Positions 8,444 to 17,504 of a stretch of DNA of 64,000 nt are shown here, piece by piece (within the stretch, counting starts at the first letter, position 1; each line of letters begins with the position of its first letter). Source of the stretch: Desertivirga arenae (GTDB lineage Bacteria; Bacteroidota; Bacteroidia; Sphingobacteriales; Sphingobacteriaceae); NCBI RefSeq assembly GCF_017355785.1, contig NZ_JAFEWE010000003.1, forward strand, positions 124,001-188,000, read 5' to 3'. Made by a program: the position numbers and the translations under genes. The notes under the pieces are model-generated. The model was given only the letters and a program-made list of their open reading frames with translations. It was not told the origin of the DNA and searched no databases.

Positions 8444-9493
8444 ATGAACACTTTTCTAACCATTAAGGAGAAACAACACTGGAATCATTTTATCAAAAGG
8501 GCCATTAGTTACGATGCGTACCACCTTTGGGAGTATCATGACATAGACCCTAGCGGCGAGCCTGTGCTCTTTGTTTTGCAAAAAGGCCATTTGTTCATAG
8601 CGCTTCCGCTAATTAAACGCAGGATTCCCGATTCGACATTGTATGACCTTACTTCAGTGTATGGATATGCAGGCCCTGTATCTAACGAAAGATTTGAGAA
8701 CCTTTCAGAGGGCCTCTTGCAGGAATTTAAGGATTCCTTTATGGACTTCATGACCAAGGAAAACTGTATAAGCGTTTTCTCGCGCCTGCATCCTTTTATT
8801 AATCAACGCCTTCTGCTAAGTAGGTTTGGAGGAATCTACGAAAACGGGAAAACATTATACGTCGACCTTACTGTCCCATACCAAGATCAAATAGAGGGCT
8901 ATGATAAACGACTTGCTAAACAGGTCAGAAGTCTGAAATCCAGAAATTATAAGGTGGTAGAAAGTAGTGACCGAAAGGCAATCCGACAATTTGCTGAAAT
9001 GTATACGGAGAATATGTTAAGGGTAGGTGCCTCAGGAAGTTACTTTTTCAAGGAAGAGTACTTCGCGAACCTTCTTGAATTAAATCAAGAGACTAGTACA
9101 CTGATGATGGTTTATGATCAGGGGATTCCGACAGGAGGTGCTCTTCTTCTACATTCAAAGGATATTATAAGGCAACATCTTTCAGCCACGAGTATAGACT
9201 ACTTGAAAGAGTCGCCAAGCAAATTTATTACAGACGAGGTAAGCTTGCTTGGACGCAGGATAGGAGCCCGGTACTACCATATGGGCGGGGGAGTAGGAGG
9301 GCAAGAAGATTCTCTTTTTAAATTTAAAGCGTCTTTTACAAAAACTACCCTCGACGACTATACCTGGCGATTCATAGCAGACAATAACGCATACAATGCG
9401 TTGGTCGAAGAGAAGGGAGCGGCCCGGTTAAAACAAGGTTTCTTTCCCTTATACCGCAGCAGAATAGCTGAAACAGCAGAACCTACAGAGTAA
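8444..9493 (+). CDS. FemAB/GNAT-like acyl- or aminoacyltransferase, copy 1
   Basis: A 349-residue protein of the FemAB/BioF2-like superfamily, built from two GNAT folds. The N-terminal part has LFIALPLIKRRI and LTSVYGYAGPVSN, and the second half has GIPTGGALLLHSKDIIRQHLSAT and GARYYHMGGGVGGQEDSLFKFK, the C-terminal signature of this family. Classical FemAB proteins transfer amino acids from aminoacyl-tRNA to lipid II. Members in polysaccharide clusters are thought to attach amino acids or acyl groups to sugars. A paralogue lies 2.4 kb downstream (11932-12978), and the two bracket a dioxygenase, a PLP-fold protein and a GNAT. No signal peptide is present, so it should be cytoplasmic. Confidence 0.75.
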   Translation: MNTFLTIKEKQHWNHFIKRAISYDAYHLWEYHDIDPSGEPVLFVLQKGHLFIALPLIKRRIPDSTLYDLTSVYGYAGPVSNERFENLSEGLLQEFKDSFMDFMTKENCISVFSRLHPFINQRLLLSRFGGIYENGKTLYVDLTVPYQDQIEGYDKRLAKQVRSLKSRNYKVVESSDRKAIRQFAEMYTENMLRVGASGSYFFKEEYFANLLELNQETSTLMMVYDQGIPTGGALLLHSKDIIRQHLSATSIDYLKESPSKFITDEVSLLGRRIGARYYHMGGGVGGQEDSLFKFKASFTKTTLDDYTWRFIADNNAYNALVEEKGAARLKQGFFPLYRSRIAETAEPTE

Positions 9494-9526
9494 CCCGCTT
9501 TTTCCAAACTTACAATACACTATATC

Positions 9527-10330
9527 ATGAAAAACAAATTTAAATATGGAGAAGCTTCTCTGATTGATTTCACAAAGGCAATTAACGAATACGGATGGAT
9601 AGTCTATGAAAATGCTTTAGACGAAACATTTGTTGACGAAATAAACGAAGACCTTATAAGAGCTTACGAGGTAAGACGACAGGTTCAGGTAAAGAACGGT
9701 ATTTCCATTAATATGGAAGGAACTCTGCATCACCTCATCGACAGTGAGGGTTTTGGTTTGAAGTTCCTCGGCCAGATGTTTTGTGATCAGGAAATGAAGC
9801 AGTTTCTCAAAGGCAATTATGTCGTAAACGCTTTTGGAGGAGTGATGAATGCAAAAGGGAATACCCCTTACGTTCAAAATATCCACCGCGACATAAGGAG
9901 CTTTATGGGCGATGTGAAACTTATGGTACAAATGATGGTTCTCCTGGACGATTTCACTGAAGAGAATGGAGCAACCTATATGCTCACTGGTTCTCACAAG
10001 GTGGATGAAAAACCAGATCCGGAAGCGTTCTACGCGAAGGCAGATCGGGCTGTAGCAAAAAAAGGCAGCATTATACTATTTGATTCAAATTTATGGCATG
10101 CTGCGGGTACCAATACCACTGATAAGCTTCGCCGCGTATTAACCTTAAGCTTCACTCGTCCCTTCTTAAAGCAGCAATTGGATTATCCCAGATCTTTAGG
10201 CTACGACTTTGGTGAATCATTAAGCGAAGAACTAAGACAAGTTTTAGGCTACAAATCCCGCGTTCCGGCAAACTTACAAGAGTACTATCAACCTGTTCAC
10301 AAGAGAATGTATCAACCTGATCAGGGTTAA
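9527..10330 (+). CDS. Phytanoyl-CoA dioxygenase (PhyH)-family Fe(II)/2-oxoglutarate oxygenase
   Basis: A 267-residue PhyH-like protein. The iron triad is visible as HRD (IHRDIRSF, about residue 123) and the distal His in NLWHAAGTN (about 190), followed by the 2-oxoglutarate-binding Arg in KLRRVLTLSFTRPF. MVLLDDFTEENGATYMLTGSH is the characteristic PhyH core. The family hydroxylates small molecules, amino acids or acyl chains using O2 and 2-oxoglutarate. Between two FemAB-like genes, it may hydroxylate the amino acid or acyl group that they transfer. That is inference from context only. Confidence 0.8.
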   Translation: MKNKFKYGEASLIDFTKAINEYGWIVYENALDETFVDEINEDLIRAYEVRRQVQVKNGISINMEGTLHHLIDSEGFGLKFLGQMFCDQEMKQFLKGNYVVNAFGGVMNAKGNTPYVQNIHRDIRSFMGDVKLMVQMMVLLDDFTEENGATYMLTGSHKVDEKPDPEAFYAKADRAVAKKGSIILFDSNLWHAAGTNTTDKLRRVLTLSFTRPFLKQQLDYPRSLGYDFGESLSEELRQVLGYKSRVPANLQEYYQPVHKRMYQPDQG

Positions 10331-10366
10331 CCTACTCCATGTACAAATTCTACCACACATTCACTT

Positions 10367-11356
10367 ATGCAACAACGTCAGCAAGATCATCCCGTTACTC
10401 ATTCAATAAAACCTTTGGGGGGATATATTGAGCTTCAACTTCCTGAAAAAGAGGAATATTACCCCTCTTTAATAAAAGTAAACACTGGAACAAATGCCTT
10501 TGAATATATCCTGAAGGTCCATAGCTATAAACACGTCTACTTACCATACTTCACTTGTGAGGCTATGCTTAAGCCAGTAAAAGACCTGGGTCTTCAATAC
10601 ACATTTTATCATATTGATAGGAATCTTGATCCGGTCATTAACTTTGAAATGAGCCCAGACGACTGCTTTGTTTATACCAACTATTTCGGTATAAAGCAAA
10701 AAACAGTAAGCCGGTTAGCTAATCAGTTGAAAAACCTGATCATCGATAATTCTCAGGCTTTTTTCTCTCATCCAATTCCCCGAATTGACACTTTCTACTC
10801 TTGCCGTAAGTTTTTTGGCGTTCCGGATGGCTCTTACCTTCAGCTGAATAGCTTATGGCGTTTAGAACTGGAGCAAGATGTATCATGTGATCGCTTTTCA
10901 CACCTTATCAAAAGTATTGATATGGGTACTGAAGCCGGATACGGCGATTATGTAGAACACAGTACTACTTTATTAAGCGTATCTCTTAAGGAAATGTCTG
11001 AACTATCAAAAAAAATATTAGGTACCATCAACTATGAATATTGCAGAGAAAGACGGCATGCTAATTTCTCTTTCCTGAATGAATTTCTCCAAGAAAAGAA
11101 TGAACTGCCGATTGAATTTTTTGAGGGCGACGCTCCGCAACTTTATCCTTTATTACTGCCTAGAGATGGATTGAAAGCTCAGCTCATTCAGAGAAAAATA
11201 TTCGTGCCTACTTTTTGGCCTAATGTTTTTAAATGGACGAGCAGTTCAATGTTCGAAAATACCCTTTCCAGAAACCTGATAGCACTTCCGATTGATCATC
11301 GTTACGATTTGGATGACATGGAAAGAATGGTGACTGTCATAAACCAATTATTATGA
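10367..11356 (+). CDS. DegT/StrS-like PLP-fold protein of the polysaccharide cluster
   Basis: A 329-residue protein that resembles fold-type I aminotransferases of the DegT/DnrJ/EryC1/StrS group. NTGTNAFEYIL (about 39-49) corresponds to the start of the large domain, YLPYFTCEAML to the 'vpxxtCxs' strand, IIDNSQAFF (Asp127) to the Asp that pairs with the PLP ring, and YSCRKFFGVPDGSYL (Lys148) to the Schiff-base lysine. The protein is shorter and more divergent than sugar aminotransferases. It could aminate a keto sugar made by the WbpM-like dehydratase at the end of this cluster, or be a non-catalytic relative. It overlaps the next gene by 4 bp (ATGA), so the two are translationally coupled. 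Confidence 0.6.
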   Translation: MQQRQQDHPVTHSIKPLGGYIELQLPEKEEYYPSLIKVNTGTNAFEYILKVHSYKHVYLPYFTCEAMLKPVKDLGLQYTFYHIDRNLDPVINFEMSPDDCFVYTNYFGIKQKTVSRLANQLKNLIIDNSQAFFSHPIPRIDTFYSCRKFFGVPDGSYLQLNSLWRLELEQDVSCDRFSHLIKSIDMGTEAGYGDYVEHSTTLLSVSLKEMSELSKKILGTINYEYCRERRHANFSFLNEFLQEKNELPIEFFEGDAPQLYPLLLPRDGLKAQLIQRKIFVPTFWPNVFKWTSSSMFENTLSRNLIALPIDHRYDLDDMERMVTVINQLL

Positions 11357-11877
11357 AAACGAACATTTATTTAAGAGCACTTAAGATCGAAGACGCCAGT
11401 ACTTCATATAAATGGAGAAACATTCCGGAGATATGGAAATACACAAAATTCCGCCCTAAAGAACCTATCTCAGCCGAGATTGAAGAGAAATGGCTATTAA
11501 ACTGCTATAAAAAGGATAATGAATGCCGTCGGGCAATTTGCTTGAGAGATACACATGAGTATATTGGAAATGTACAAATAGTGGACATTGAAAATTCAAA
11601 AGGAGTTTTTCATTTGTTTATTGGCAATAAATCCTATTGGGGCAAGGGCATTGGCAAGGACGCTACCAGTCAGATCCTTAAAATTGGCTTTAACGAACTG
11701 AGATTAGAAATGATATCGCTTGAGGTGCACACGTATAATACCGCGGCTTTACATATCTACAAGAAATTTGGCTTTACAGAATGTAGTGAAAATGAAGACT
11801 TTATAGAGATGGCTCTATCAAGATCTGCATATAACTCAATCACTACCTCTACTTCCTCACTGGTAACAGAGACCTAA
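11353..11877 (+). CDS. GNAT-family N-acetyltransferase (RimJ/PseH-like)
   Basis: A 174-residue single-domain GNAT. The KWRN segment (about 20) near the N terminus is shared with PseH and RimJ/L-type enzymes. The acetyl-CoA pyrophosphate loop is YWGKGIGKDA (about 96), and HTYNTAALHIYKKFGF is the C-terminal GNAT motif. It probably N-acetylates an amino sugar, which fits the overlapping PLP-fold gene upstream (ATGA overlap) as aminotransferase followed by acetyltransferase. The last 15 residues are Ser/Thr-rich. Substrate is not determined. Confidence 0.8.
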   Translation: MKTNIYLRALKIEDASTSYKWRNIPEIWKYTKFRPKEPISAEIEEKWLLNCYKKDNECRRAICLRDTHEYIGNVQIVDIENSKGVFHLFIGNKSYWGKGIGKDATSQILKIGFNELRLEMISLEVHTYNTAALHIYKKFGFTECSENEDFIEMALSRSAYNSITTSTSSLVTET

Positions 11878-11931
11878 ACCAGTTCATCCTCCCTAACTAC
11901 AATATTACTTTATCAAAATAATTAAAACCTT

Positions 11932-12978
11932 ATGATAAAAATTATTACTCTTCATCAAAAAGGTGAATGGAAGTGGTATATAAGTAATTCTGTTCAATAT
12001 GATTTCTATCATACCTGGCTTTACCATTCAATTGAGCAGACAGGTGAACCCTTCTTACTTGTATATCATGAAACTGACGACTTCCTTGCCATCCCTTTAG
12101 TCAAACGACCAATTAACGGAACGCCTTTCTTTGATCTAACCTGTGTTTATGGATATACCGGCCCAATTTCTAATAAGGATATCAAAGACCTTCCCGAAGA
12201 TTTTCTGGAAAACTTTGTCTCAGCTTTTAACAAATACCTACACGAACAAAAGTTTGTTTCTGTTTTCCTTCGCCTGCATCCTTTGCTGGATCAAGGCAAA
12301 CTGATGCAAAGGTTTTCTGGACTAACACCCAATGGTAGAACCATCGCAATTGATCTCACCAAATCTGACGAAGAACAGAAAAGAGCTTATAGAAGAGCTT
12401 ATAGAGTAGATATTCGAAAAATAAAAGAAAAAGGATATTACCTCAAAGAAGGTAAGAGCGATGAAGACATTCAACTGTTTCGTGAAATATATCTGGAGAA
12501 CATGCGTCGGGTAGATGCTTGTGATAGCTATCTTTTTTCCAAAGAATATCTTTCCAGCATTATTCACTCCACAGATTTTGATAGTAGATTATTTCTTGTC
12601 TATGCAGAAAATCTACCAATCTGTGGCGGAATTATCAGCTTAACAAATGAAATATTGGAGGTACATCTGCTTGCTACGCGCACAGACTACCTACGTGAAT
12701 CTCCAACAAAATTTTTAATTCATGAAGTGAGTAAGTTTGGCCGGGAGAAAGGAATGAAATACCTGCACCTTGGTGGGGGGGTTGGCTTCAAAGAAGATTC
12801 ATTGTTCGACTGGAAAAAAGGCTTTTCTAATTTATCCTTTGATTATTATAGTCTCAGGCAAGTAGTGAACAAAGAGCTCTATGCAACCTTATTAGATGAT
12901 AGGGGGATAGACCCTCACGAAGAAGTAGATTTCTTTCCCTTATACCGCTACAGAACGTTATCCTTGAATAATTCCTAA
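11932..12978 (+). CDS. FemAB/GNAT-like acyl- or aminoacyltransferase, copy 2
   Basis: A 348-residue paralogue of the gene at 8444-9493. Matching segments include FLAIPLVKRP, LTCVYGYTGPISN, LRLHPLLDQ, LPICGGIISL, LRESPTKFLIHEVS, MKYLHLGGGVGFKEDSLFDWKKGF and the C-terminal FFPLYRYR. The PLFK/PLVK strand and the final 'GGGVG..DSLF' signature mark the FemAB-like double GNAT fold. Keeping two diverged copies in one cluster suggests transfer of two different residues or use of two acceptors. The gene stands 54 bp after the GNAT gene and 46 bp before the dehydratase gene, and is most likely cotranscribed with both. Confidence 0.75.
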   Translation: MIKIITLHQKGEWKWYISNSVQYDFYHTWLYHSIEQTGEPFLLVYHETDDFLAIPLVKRPINGTPFFDLTCVYGYTGPISNKDIKDLPEDFLENFVSAFNKYLHEQKFVSVFLRLHPLLDQGKLMQRFSGLTPNGRTIAIDLTKSDEEQKRAYRRAYRVDIRKIKEKGYYLKEGKSDEDIQLFREIYLENMRRVDACDSYLFSKEYLSSIIHSTDFDSRLFLVYAENLPICGGIISLTNEILEVHLLATRTDYLRESPTKFLIHEVSKFGREKGMKYLHLGGGVGFKEDSLFDWKKGFSNLSFDYYSLRQVVNKELYATLLDDRGIDPHEEVDFFPLYRYRTLSLNNS

Positions 12979-13024
12979 TCCCGGATATACCGGAACCAGC
13001 TTTTAACTTCAAAAATTCTACGCT

Positions 13025-14989
13025 ATGATTAACAGAATTAGTGAGAGAAATTACTCTCGCTGGCTGATCTTATTGATTGACCAGTTAATTATCTTTTGGG
13101 CTTTATCCATGTCATTTCTGATGACACACAGAGTTGACTTTATAAGTATTTTTTCTAAAGAATTCCTTTTTTATACGGGATCCTATAATATACTATCAAT
13201 AGGCGTATTCACTGTTATGAAGATACATACGGGCATGATAAGGTATTCCAATACCGAAGACATTTTAAGAGTGTTCTCAGCGTCACTTATCTGCAGTTCC
13301 ATTTACTGGGTATCCATACCCTATATACTGGTAACTAATCCCGGTACCAACTACGAACTTTTTCAAAAGACAGTGGTCTTGAATTTTTTTATATCCTCGA
13401 GTATGTTAGTGATGCTTCGTTCTGGGGTAAAAAAGGTTTTCAATATCTCACAATTAGACAAATCTGAAGATGTCCATACAATCCTGATCTACGGAGCAGG
13501 AAAAGCATCAGTTCTAATAAAACAAGCTCTAGAGAATCATCCACAGTTTAAATATAAAATTGCAGGCTTCATCGATAGTGATATGGACCGGGTTGGAAAA
13601 CGTATTGAACAAGTTCGTGTATACAACTTCTACGCAATTTCAGACCTGAAAGAAAAGCACAATGTTTCGGAGATGATCGTTATAAGCAACAGTCTCAACA
13701 AATATGCTTCGCGTCAGGCAATGGAAGAATGCATGGAATTAGGAATAAAAGTCCTAACAGTTCCGCCTGCAGACCAATGGCTGAATGGGCAGCTAAAGCA
13801 GAATCAGATAAAGGATTTAAAAATTGAGGATCTGCTCCAGCGAGAACCAATAGTACTGAAGAAGAAGAATATCATCCAGGAGATTTCCGGAAAACGTATC
13901 TTAATCACAGGAGCAGCCGGATCTATTGGATCTGAGATCGTACGTCAGGTTTTAGAATATAAACCATCCAGTATAATCCTTGTAGATCAGGCAGAAACAC
14001 CTCTACACGATTTACAGTTGGAACTGGAGGATAAGCAATTAGAGGCGAAAGTTGTGTTATGTATGGCCAATGTCCAGAATCACCGCTCGATCTATAAGAT
14101 TTTTAAGGCTCATCGCCCCGAAATTGTCTTTCATGCCGCGGCTTATAAACATGTGCCCATGATGGAGAACAATCCAAGTGAAGCCATTTTGGCAAATGTC
14201 CTTGGAACTAAAAACGTGGCTGATCTAGCTGTTGAATTCGAGGCTGAAAAATTTGTGATGATTTCAACAGACAAGGCTGTAAATCCCACCAATGTAATGG
14301 GAGCATCAAAGCGTCTTGCAGAGATCTATACGCAGGCTCTTAATCAAAAATCTTCTAATTCCCTGGTCAATGATCTACTTCTAACTGGAGACGAGCGTTT
14401 TCTTAGTGAAAGTACAACCTTGGGAACCAAATTCATCACCACCAGATTTGGAAACGTTTTAGGCTCAAATGGATCTGTTATTCCAAGATTCAAAGCGCAA
14501 ATAGAAAAAGGAGGACCAATAACCGTTACACATCCTGAGATCACCAGATATTTCATGACTATACCTGAGTCGGTGCAATTAGTACTGGAGGCAGCAGCAA
14601 TGGGACAGGGAGGTGAGATATTTATTTTTGACATGGGACAACCCGTTAAAATCTCAGAACTAGCGAGGAACATGATACGCCTGAGCGGCCTTTCACCTGA
14701 TAGAGATATTAAAATCGAATATACAGGACTGCGACCAGGCGAAAAGTTATATGAAGAACTTTTGAACCAAAAGGAGGCAACTATCCCTACCTATCATCAA
14801 AAGATCAAGATTTCGAAAGTTGTAGAATACCCCTACAACTTCGTGATGGAGAACATTAGTGATCTGCTGGAAATTAACATGTACGGGTCTGAAACAGAGT
14901 TGGTAAGAAAAATGAAAGAAATAGTTCCCGAATACAGGAGTAACAATTCACGCTTTGAAGAGTTGGATGCCATGCTGCAAACCATATAA
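13025..14989 (+). CDS. Membrane-bound nucleotide-sugar 4,6-dehydratase (CapD/WbpM/FlaA1 family)
   Basis: A 654-residue polysaccharide biosynthesis protein. About four transmembrane segments occupy residues 10-125, followed by a CoA/NAD-binding-like domain (YGAGKASVLIKQAL, about 154) and the catalytic extended SDR domain with TGAAGSIGSEI (about 294). Catalytic residues fit the WbpM pattern: STDKAVNPTNVMGASKR, with Met replacing the usual Tyr before Lys (S-M-K type). Such enzymes convert UDP-GlcNAc to UDP-4-keto-6-deoxy-hexosamine. The product is the normal substrate for a PLP aminotransferase and a GNAT, both present just upstream, which points to a 4-acetamido-4,6-dideoxy sugar in the polymer. 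Confidence 0.9.
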   Translation: MINRISERNYSRWLILLIDQLIIFWALSMSFLMTHRVDFISIFSKEFLFYTGSYNILSIGVFTVMKIHTGMIRYSNTEDILRVFSASLICSSIYWVSIPYILVTNPGTNYELFQKTVVLNFFISSSMLVMLRSGVKKVFNISQLDKSEDVHTILIYGAGKASVLIKQALENHPQFKYKIAGFIDSDMDRVGKRIEQVRVYNFYAISDLKEKHNVSEMIVISNSLNKYASRQAMEECMELGIKVLTVPPADQWLNGQLKQNQIKDLKIEDLLQREPIVLKKKNIIQEISGKRILITGAAGSIGSEIVRQVLEYKPSSIILVDQAETPLHDLQLELEDKQLEAKVVLCMANVQNHRSIYKIFKAHRPEIVFHAAAYKHVPMMENNPSEAILANVLGTKNVADLAVEFEAEKFVMISTDKAVNPTNVMGASKRLAEIYTQALNQKSSNSLVNDLLLTGDERFLSESTTLGTKFITTRFGNVLGSNGSVIPRFKAQIEKGGPITVTHPEITRYFMTIPESVQLVLEAAAMGQGGEIFIFDMGQPVKISELARNMIRLSGLSPDRDIKIEYTGLRPGEKLYEELLNQKEATIPTYHQKIKISKVVEYPYNFVMENISDLLEINMYGSETELVRKMKEIVPEYRSNNSRFEELDAMLQTI

Positions 14990-15057
14990 AAGATCTACTT
15001 AAATACGAAAGCAAGAGACAAGAACTTAGTCAATTATCATTAAAATACCTTAGAGAA

Positions 15058-15462
15058 ATGAAATCCGAAATGCATATTGGTGAATTAATCGAAGAATTAA
15101 TTAGGGTTAATCACTTAAGCATTAGTGAAGTTGCCCGAAAAATGCACGTTAACAGGCGATCGCTATATAATTGGTTCAAGCAAAAATCTATCAGACCATA
15201 CATCCTGCACAGAATTTGTAATGTTCTTTCCAACGATTTTGCTATCGAACTTCCCAATATAATCAAGGAAAATACAGGAGCCGATATAGGTAAGCCGAAA
15301 CTCACACCCAGGGATACAAGTGATGAAGCAAACCCAAATACCGTGAGCTACTGGATGAATAAATACATTTATTTGCTCGAAAAGTACAATGAGATGCTGG
15401 CGAAGAACGAGCCGGATCCCAACAACGAAAGGTTTAAGTCGCCGAGTGGCAGCTACAGATAA
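15058..15462 (+). CDS. Small HTH DNA-binding protein at the end of the polysaccharide cluster
   Basis: A 134-residue cytoplasmic protein. Residues 7-60 read as a helix-turn-helix of the Xre/phage-repressor type (SISEVARKMHVNRRSLYNWF, residues 21-40, with the recognition helix around VNRRSLYNW), followed by IRPYILHRICNVL. The C-terminal half is polar, ends in a short helix (YWMNKYIYLLEKYNEML) and resembles nothing I recognise. It lies 68 bp after the dehydratase gene and before the terminator, so it may be cotranscribed and may regulate the cluster. That role is inferred from position. Confidence 0.65.
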   Translation: MKSEMHIGELIEELIRVNHLSISEVARKMHVNRRSLYNWFKQKSIRPYILHRICNVLSNDFAIELPNIIKENTGADIGKPKLTPRDTSDEANPNTVSYWMNKYIYLLEKYNEMLAKNEPDPNNERFKSPSGSYR

Positions 15463-15497
15463 TGGTGATGAAAATCAACGTAAGTTCTCTTGTTTTT

Positions 15498-15535
15498 AGC
15501 CCCGTTACAAAAAAATAGTGATGGGGCTTTTTATT
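15498..15535. terminator. Terminator between HTH gene and recR
   Basis: The stem AGCCCC / GGGGCT around an A-rich loop is followed by TTTTTATTT on the + strand. It closes the polysaccharide cluster, and on the other strand it lies just past the recR stop. Confidence 0.75.
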
Positions 15536-15547
15536 TAATAGCCAAAC

Positions 15548-16165
15548 CTACTTCAGAAAAGAATTCTCATAAGGAACCCTGGTTGCAATTGATCTTCCTA
15601 AAGTAATTTCGTCTACATATTCAATTTCGCCACCAAAAGCAATACCTCTGGCTATAGTTGTAACTTTTACCGGGAACTCTTTTAATTTTTTGTAAATATA
15701 AAATATAGTAGTATCACCTTCCATCGTAGCGCTTAATGCAAGGATCACTTCCTGCAATTGGCCGCTTTTCACGCGTTGCACCAATGATTCAATATTAAGC
15801 TCTGAGGGCCCTATTCCATCCATAGGAGAGATCAATCCTCCGAGCACGTGATAAACCCCATTATATTGATTAGTATTTTCAATAGCCATAACATCCCGCG
15901 TATCCTCCACCACACACACCAAATTCTTGTCCCTTTTAGGATTGCTGCATATATCACAAATTGCCGTATCCGAAATATTCCTGCAGGTATCACAGAACCG
16001 TATTTCATGCTTCATCTTTTTCAATGCTTCACTAAAACGATCAACATCGGCTACTGGCTGATTTAAAAGATGAAGCACTAACCTCAGGGCGGTTTTCTGT
16101 CCAACTCCTGGAAGTCTCGAGAATTCATTAACTGCGTTCTCTAACAAACGCGAAGAAAAGTTCAT
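15548..16165 (-). CDS. recR: Recombination mediator protein RecR
   Basis: A 205-residue RecR of normal length. The N-terminal helix-hairpin-helix reads [19 protein letters not shown] (about 16-34). The C4 zinc finger is [16 protein letters not shown] (about 57-72). A Toprim domain starts at [14 protein letters not shown], with the conserved [15 protein letters not shown] segment. RecR acts with RecO and RecF in loading RecA at single-strand gaps. The start agrees with the usual short N-terminal extension of the family. A -7 box lies only 4 nt upstream, so the transcript may be leaderless. Confidence 0.97.
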   Translation of the reverse strand: MNFSSRLLENAVNEFSRLPGVGQKTALRLVLHLLNQPVADVDRFSEALKKMKHEIRFCDTCRNISDTAICDICSNPKRDKNLVCVVEDTRDVMAIENTNQYNGVYHVLGGLISPMDGIGPSELNIESLVQRVKSGQLQEVILALSATMEGDTTIFYIYKKLKEFPVKVTTIARGIAFGGEIEYVDEITLGRSIATRVPYENSFLK

Positions 16166-16169
16166 ACCA

Positions 16170-16177
16170 CAAAAGTA
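16170..16177 (-). promoter_or_regulatory. Probable -7 promoter box of recR
   Basis: TACTTTTG on the minus strand fits the Bacteroidota TAnnTTTG box and ends 4 nt before the recR ATG. No clear -33 TTG was found at the expected spacing. Confidence 0.4.
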
Positions 16178-16226
16178 TTAAAATACCAGCTTGGTTTATA
16201 ACCAGAGGAGAAAAGGCCAGGAGTAT

Positions 16227-16619
16227 TCATCGCAGAGAATTGATTTCGACCGGATCTTTCATGGAGTAGATAGAATCGACAATATATCGGGTAAAACCTC
16301 GCCATGGGAGAGTGTTATGATATTCCTTATAATGAAGGTCGAAGGTCTTTCCAGAATTCTTCATTAACTCTTCTGCTATATGTTCATCAGTAACCGAAAA
16401 TTGAAATTCATAAGACTGAATACTTCCGGCAGCTCCGCCCCTTAAACCGCTTTGGATCAACTTACCCTCGTACGTTTTAAAAACGTTCCCCTTTTTCACA
16501 AGGTAGTTTAACTCACCCGATTTCACGCCTTCACCAAAGACGTAATAATACTTGTAGTAGATAATTCCAACTACGATAAGAGCAATAACAATTGCAACGA
16601 TAGAGCCTATTTTTCTCAT
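16227..16619 (-). CDS. Conserved small membrane-anchored protein of unknown function
   Basis: A 130-residue protein with one N-terminal transmembrane segment (about 5-25, SIVAIVIALIVVGIIYYKYY) and a small soluble domain with YLVKKGNVFKTYEGKLIQSG in the middle. The pattern of a Bacteroidota protein with FxEGxxxGxLNYxxKKG and KTYEG is familiar to me from conserved hypothetical proteins of this phylum, sometimes mislabelled 6-phosphogluconate dehydrogenase; it has no dehydrogenase motifs. It lies 61 bp upstream of recR on the same strand and may be cotranscribed with it. Confidence 0.7.
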   Translation of the reverse strand: MRKIGSIVAIVIALIVVGIIYYKYYYVFGEGVKSGELNYLVKKGNVFKTYEGKLIQSGLRGGAAGSIQSYEFQFSVTDEHIAEELMKNSGKTFDLHYKEYHNTLPWRGFTRYIVDSIYSMKDPVEINSLR

Positions 16620-16714
16620 GAAGAGTTTTTTACTTTAATAACCAATCCGCAAACAATATGTTTATCCCTTAAGTTCCCTATTCTGAACTTAATTTGACGG
16701 AAATCACGAGGGGC

Positions 16715-17482
16715 ATGAATTTGAAGCGATCCCAGAATATTTATGCAGGAACAAGCGGACTTGTTTTACCAGTTAAAAACAAAATGTCCTATCCAGAGGA
16801 ATATCAGGACAAACCCCGACTATGCTATTATGCCTCGCTATTAAATAGCATAGAGATCAACAGCTCCTTTTACAAGCTTCCCATGGCGAAAACTGTTGCG
16901 AAGTGGGCAGATACTGTTCCTGATGATTTTAAATTTACCTTCAAGTTGTGGCGGGATATTACTCACAATAAAGGACTAACATTCAACAAGGAAAACGTAG
17001 CCAGGTTTATGCAGGTCATTTCAGAGGTTGGGGAAAAGAAGGGCTGTTTACTTGTACAATTTCCTCCCAGCCTTACAAATGCTGCGTTCAGACAGCTTGA
17101 AACCTTACTAGGGTCTATTCAAGAGCAGGAAACAGCAACCGGATGGAAAATAGCACTGGAACTCCGTAATGCCTCATGGTATAATGATGAGCTATCCGAG
17201 TTACTGGAGAGCTCTGGATCAAGCCTGGTGATACATGATAAAATAGAATCGTCGAACCTTCTTACGGATAATCCGGCAGAATTTATTTATTTACGTTTCC
17301 ATGGACCTGGTGGAAATTATCGCGGCAGTTATTCTGACGAATTTCTTAGTGAGTTTTCCTACTATATCCGGGATTGGCAGGAGGAGGGTAAAACTATTTA
17401 TACCTATTTCAACAATACAATGGGCGATGCGATAGGTAATTTAGCAACCCTTAATAACTATATAAGTTCAAACGATCTTTAA
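16715..17482 (+). CDS. DUF72 family protein (YecE-like)
   Basis: A 255-residue protein of the DUF72 family (TIM-barrel fold, biochemical role unknown). The family pattern is clear: YAGTSGL near the N terminus, LCYYASLLNSIEINSSFYKLP, then FKFTFKLWRDITH, LLVQFPPSL, and YLRFHGPGGNYRGSYS. The longest frame begins at a TTG at 16694, but that TTG is part of TTAATTTG, which resembles a -7 promoter box. The ATG at 16715 (MNLKRSQ) is the better start. It is followed 22 bp later by an SDR gene on the same strand. Confidence 0.85.
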   Translation: MNLKRSQNIYAGTSGLVLPVKNKMSYPEEYQDKPRLCYYASLLNSIEINSSFYKLPMAKTVAKWADTVPDDFKFTFKLWRDITHNKGLTFNKENVARFMQVISEVGEKKGCLLVQFPPSLTNAAFRQLETLLGSIQEQETATGWKIALELRNASWYNDELSELLESSGSSLVIHDKIESSNLLTDNPAEFIYLRFHGPGGNYRGSYSDEFLSEFSYYIRDWQEEGKTIYTYFNNTMGDAIGNLATLNNYISSNDL

Positions 17483-17504
17483 TTAAGTAAAAGGAAGAAT
17501 TAAA

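Noticed and set aside
16694-16714. TTG start for the DUF72 gene
   Set aside because: The TTG is the end of TTAATTTG, a likely -7 box, and the family motif begins shortly after ATG 16715.
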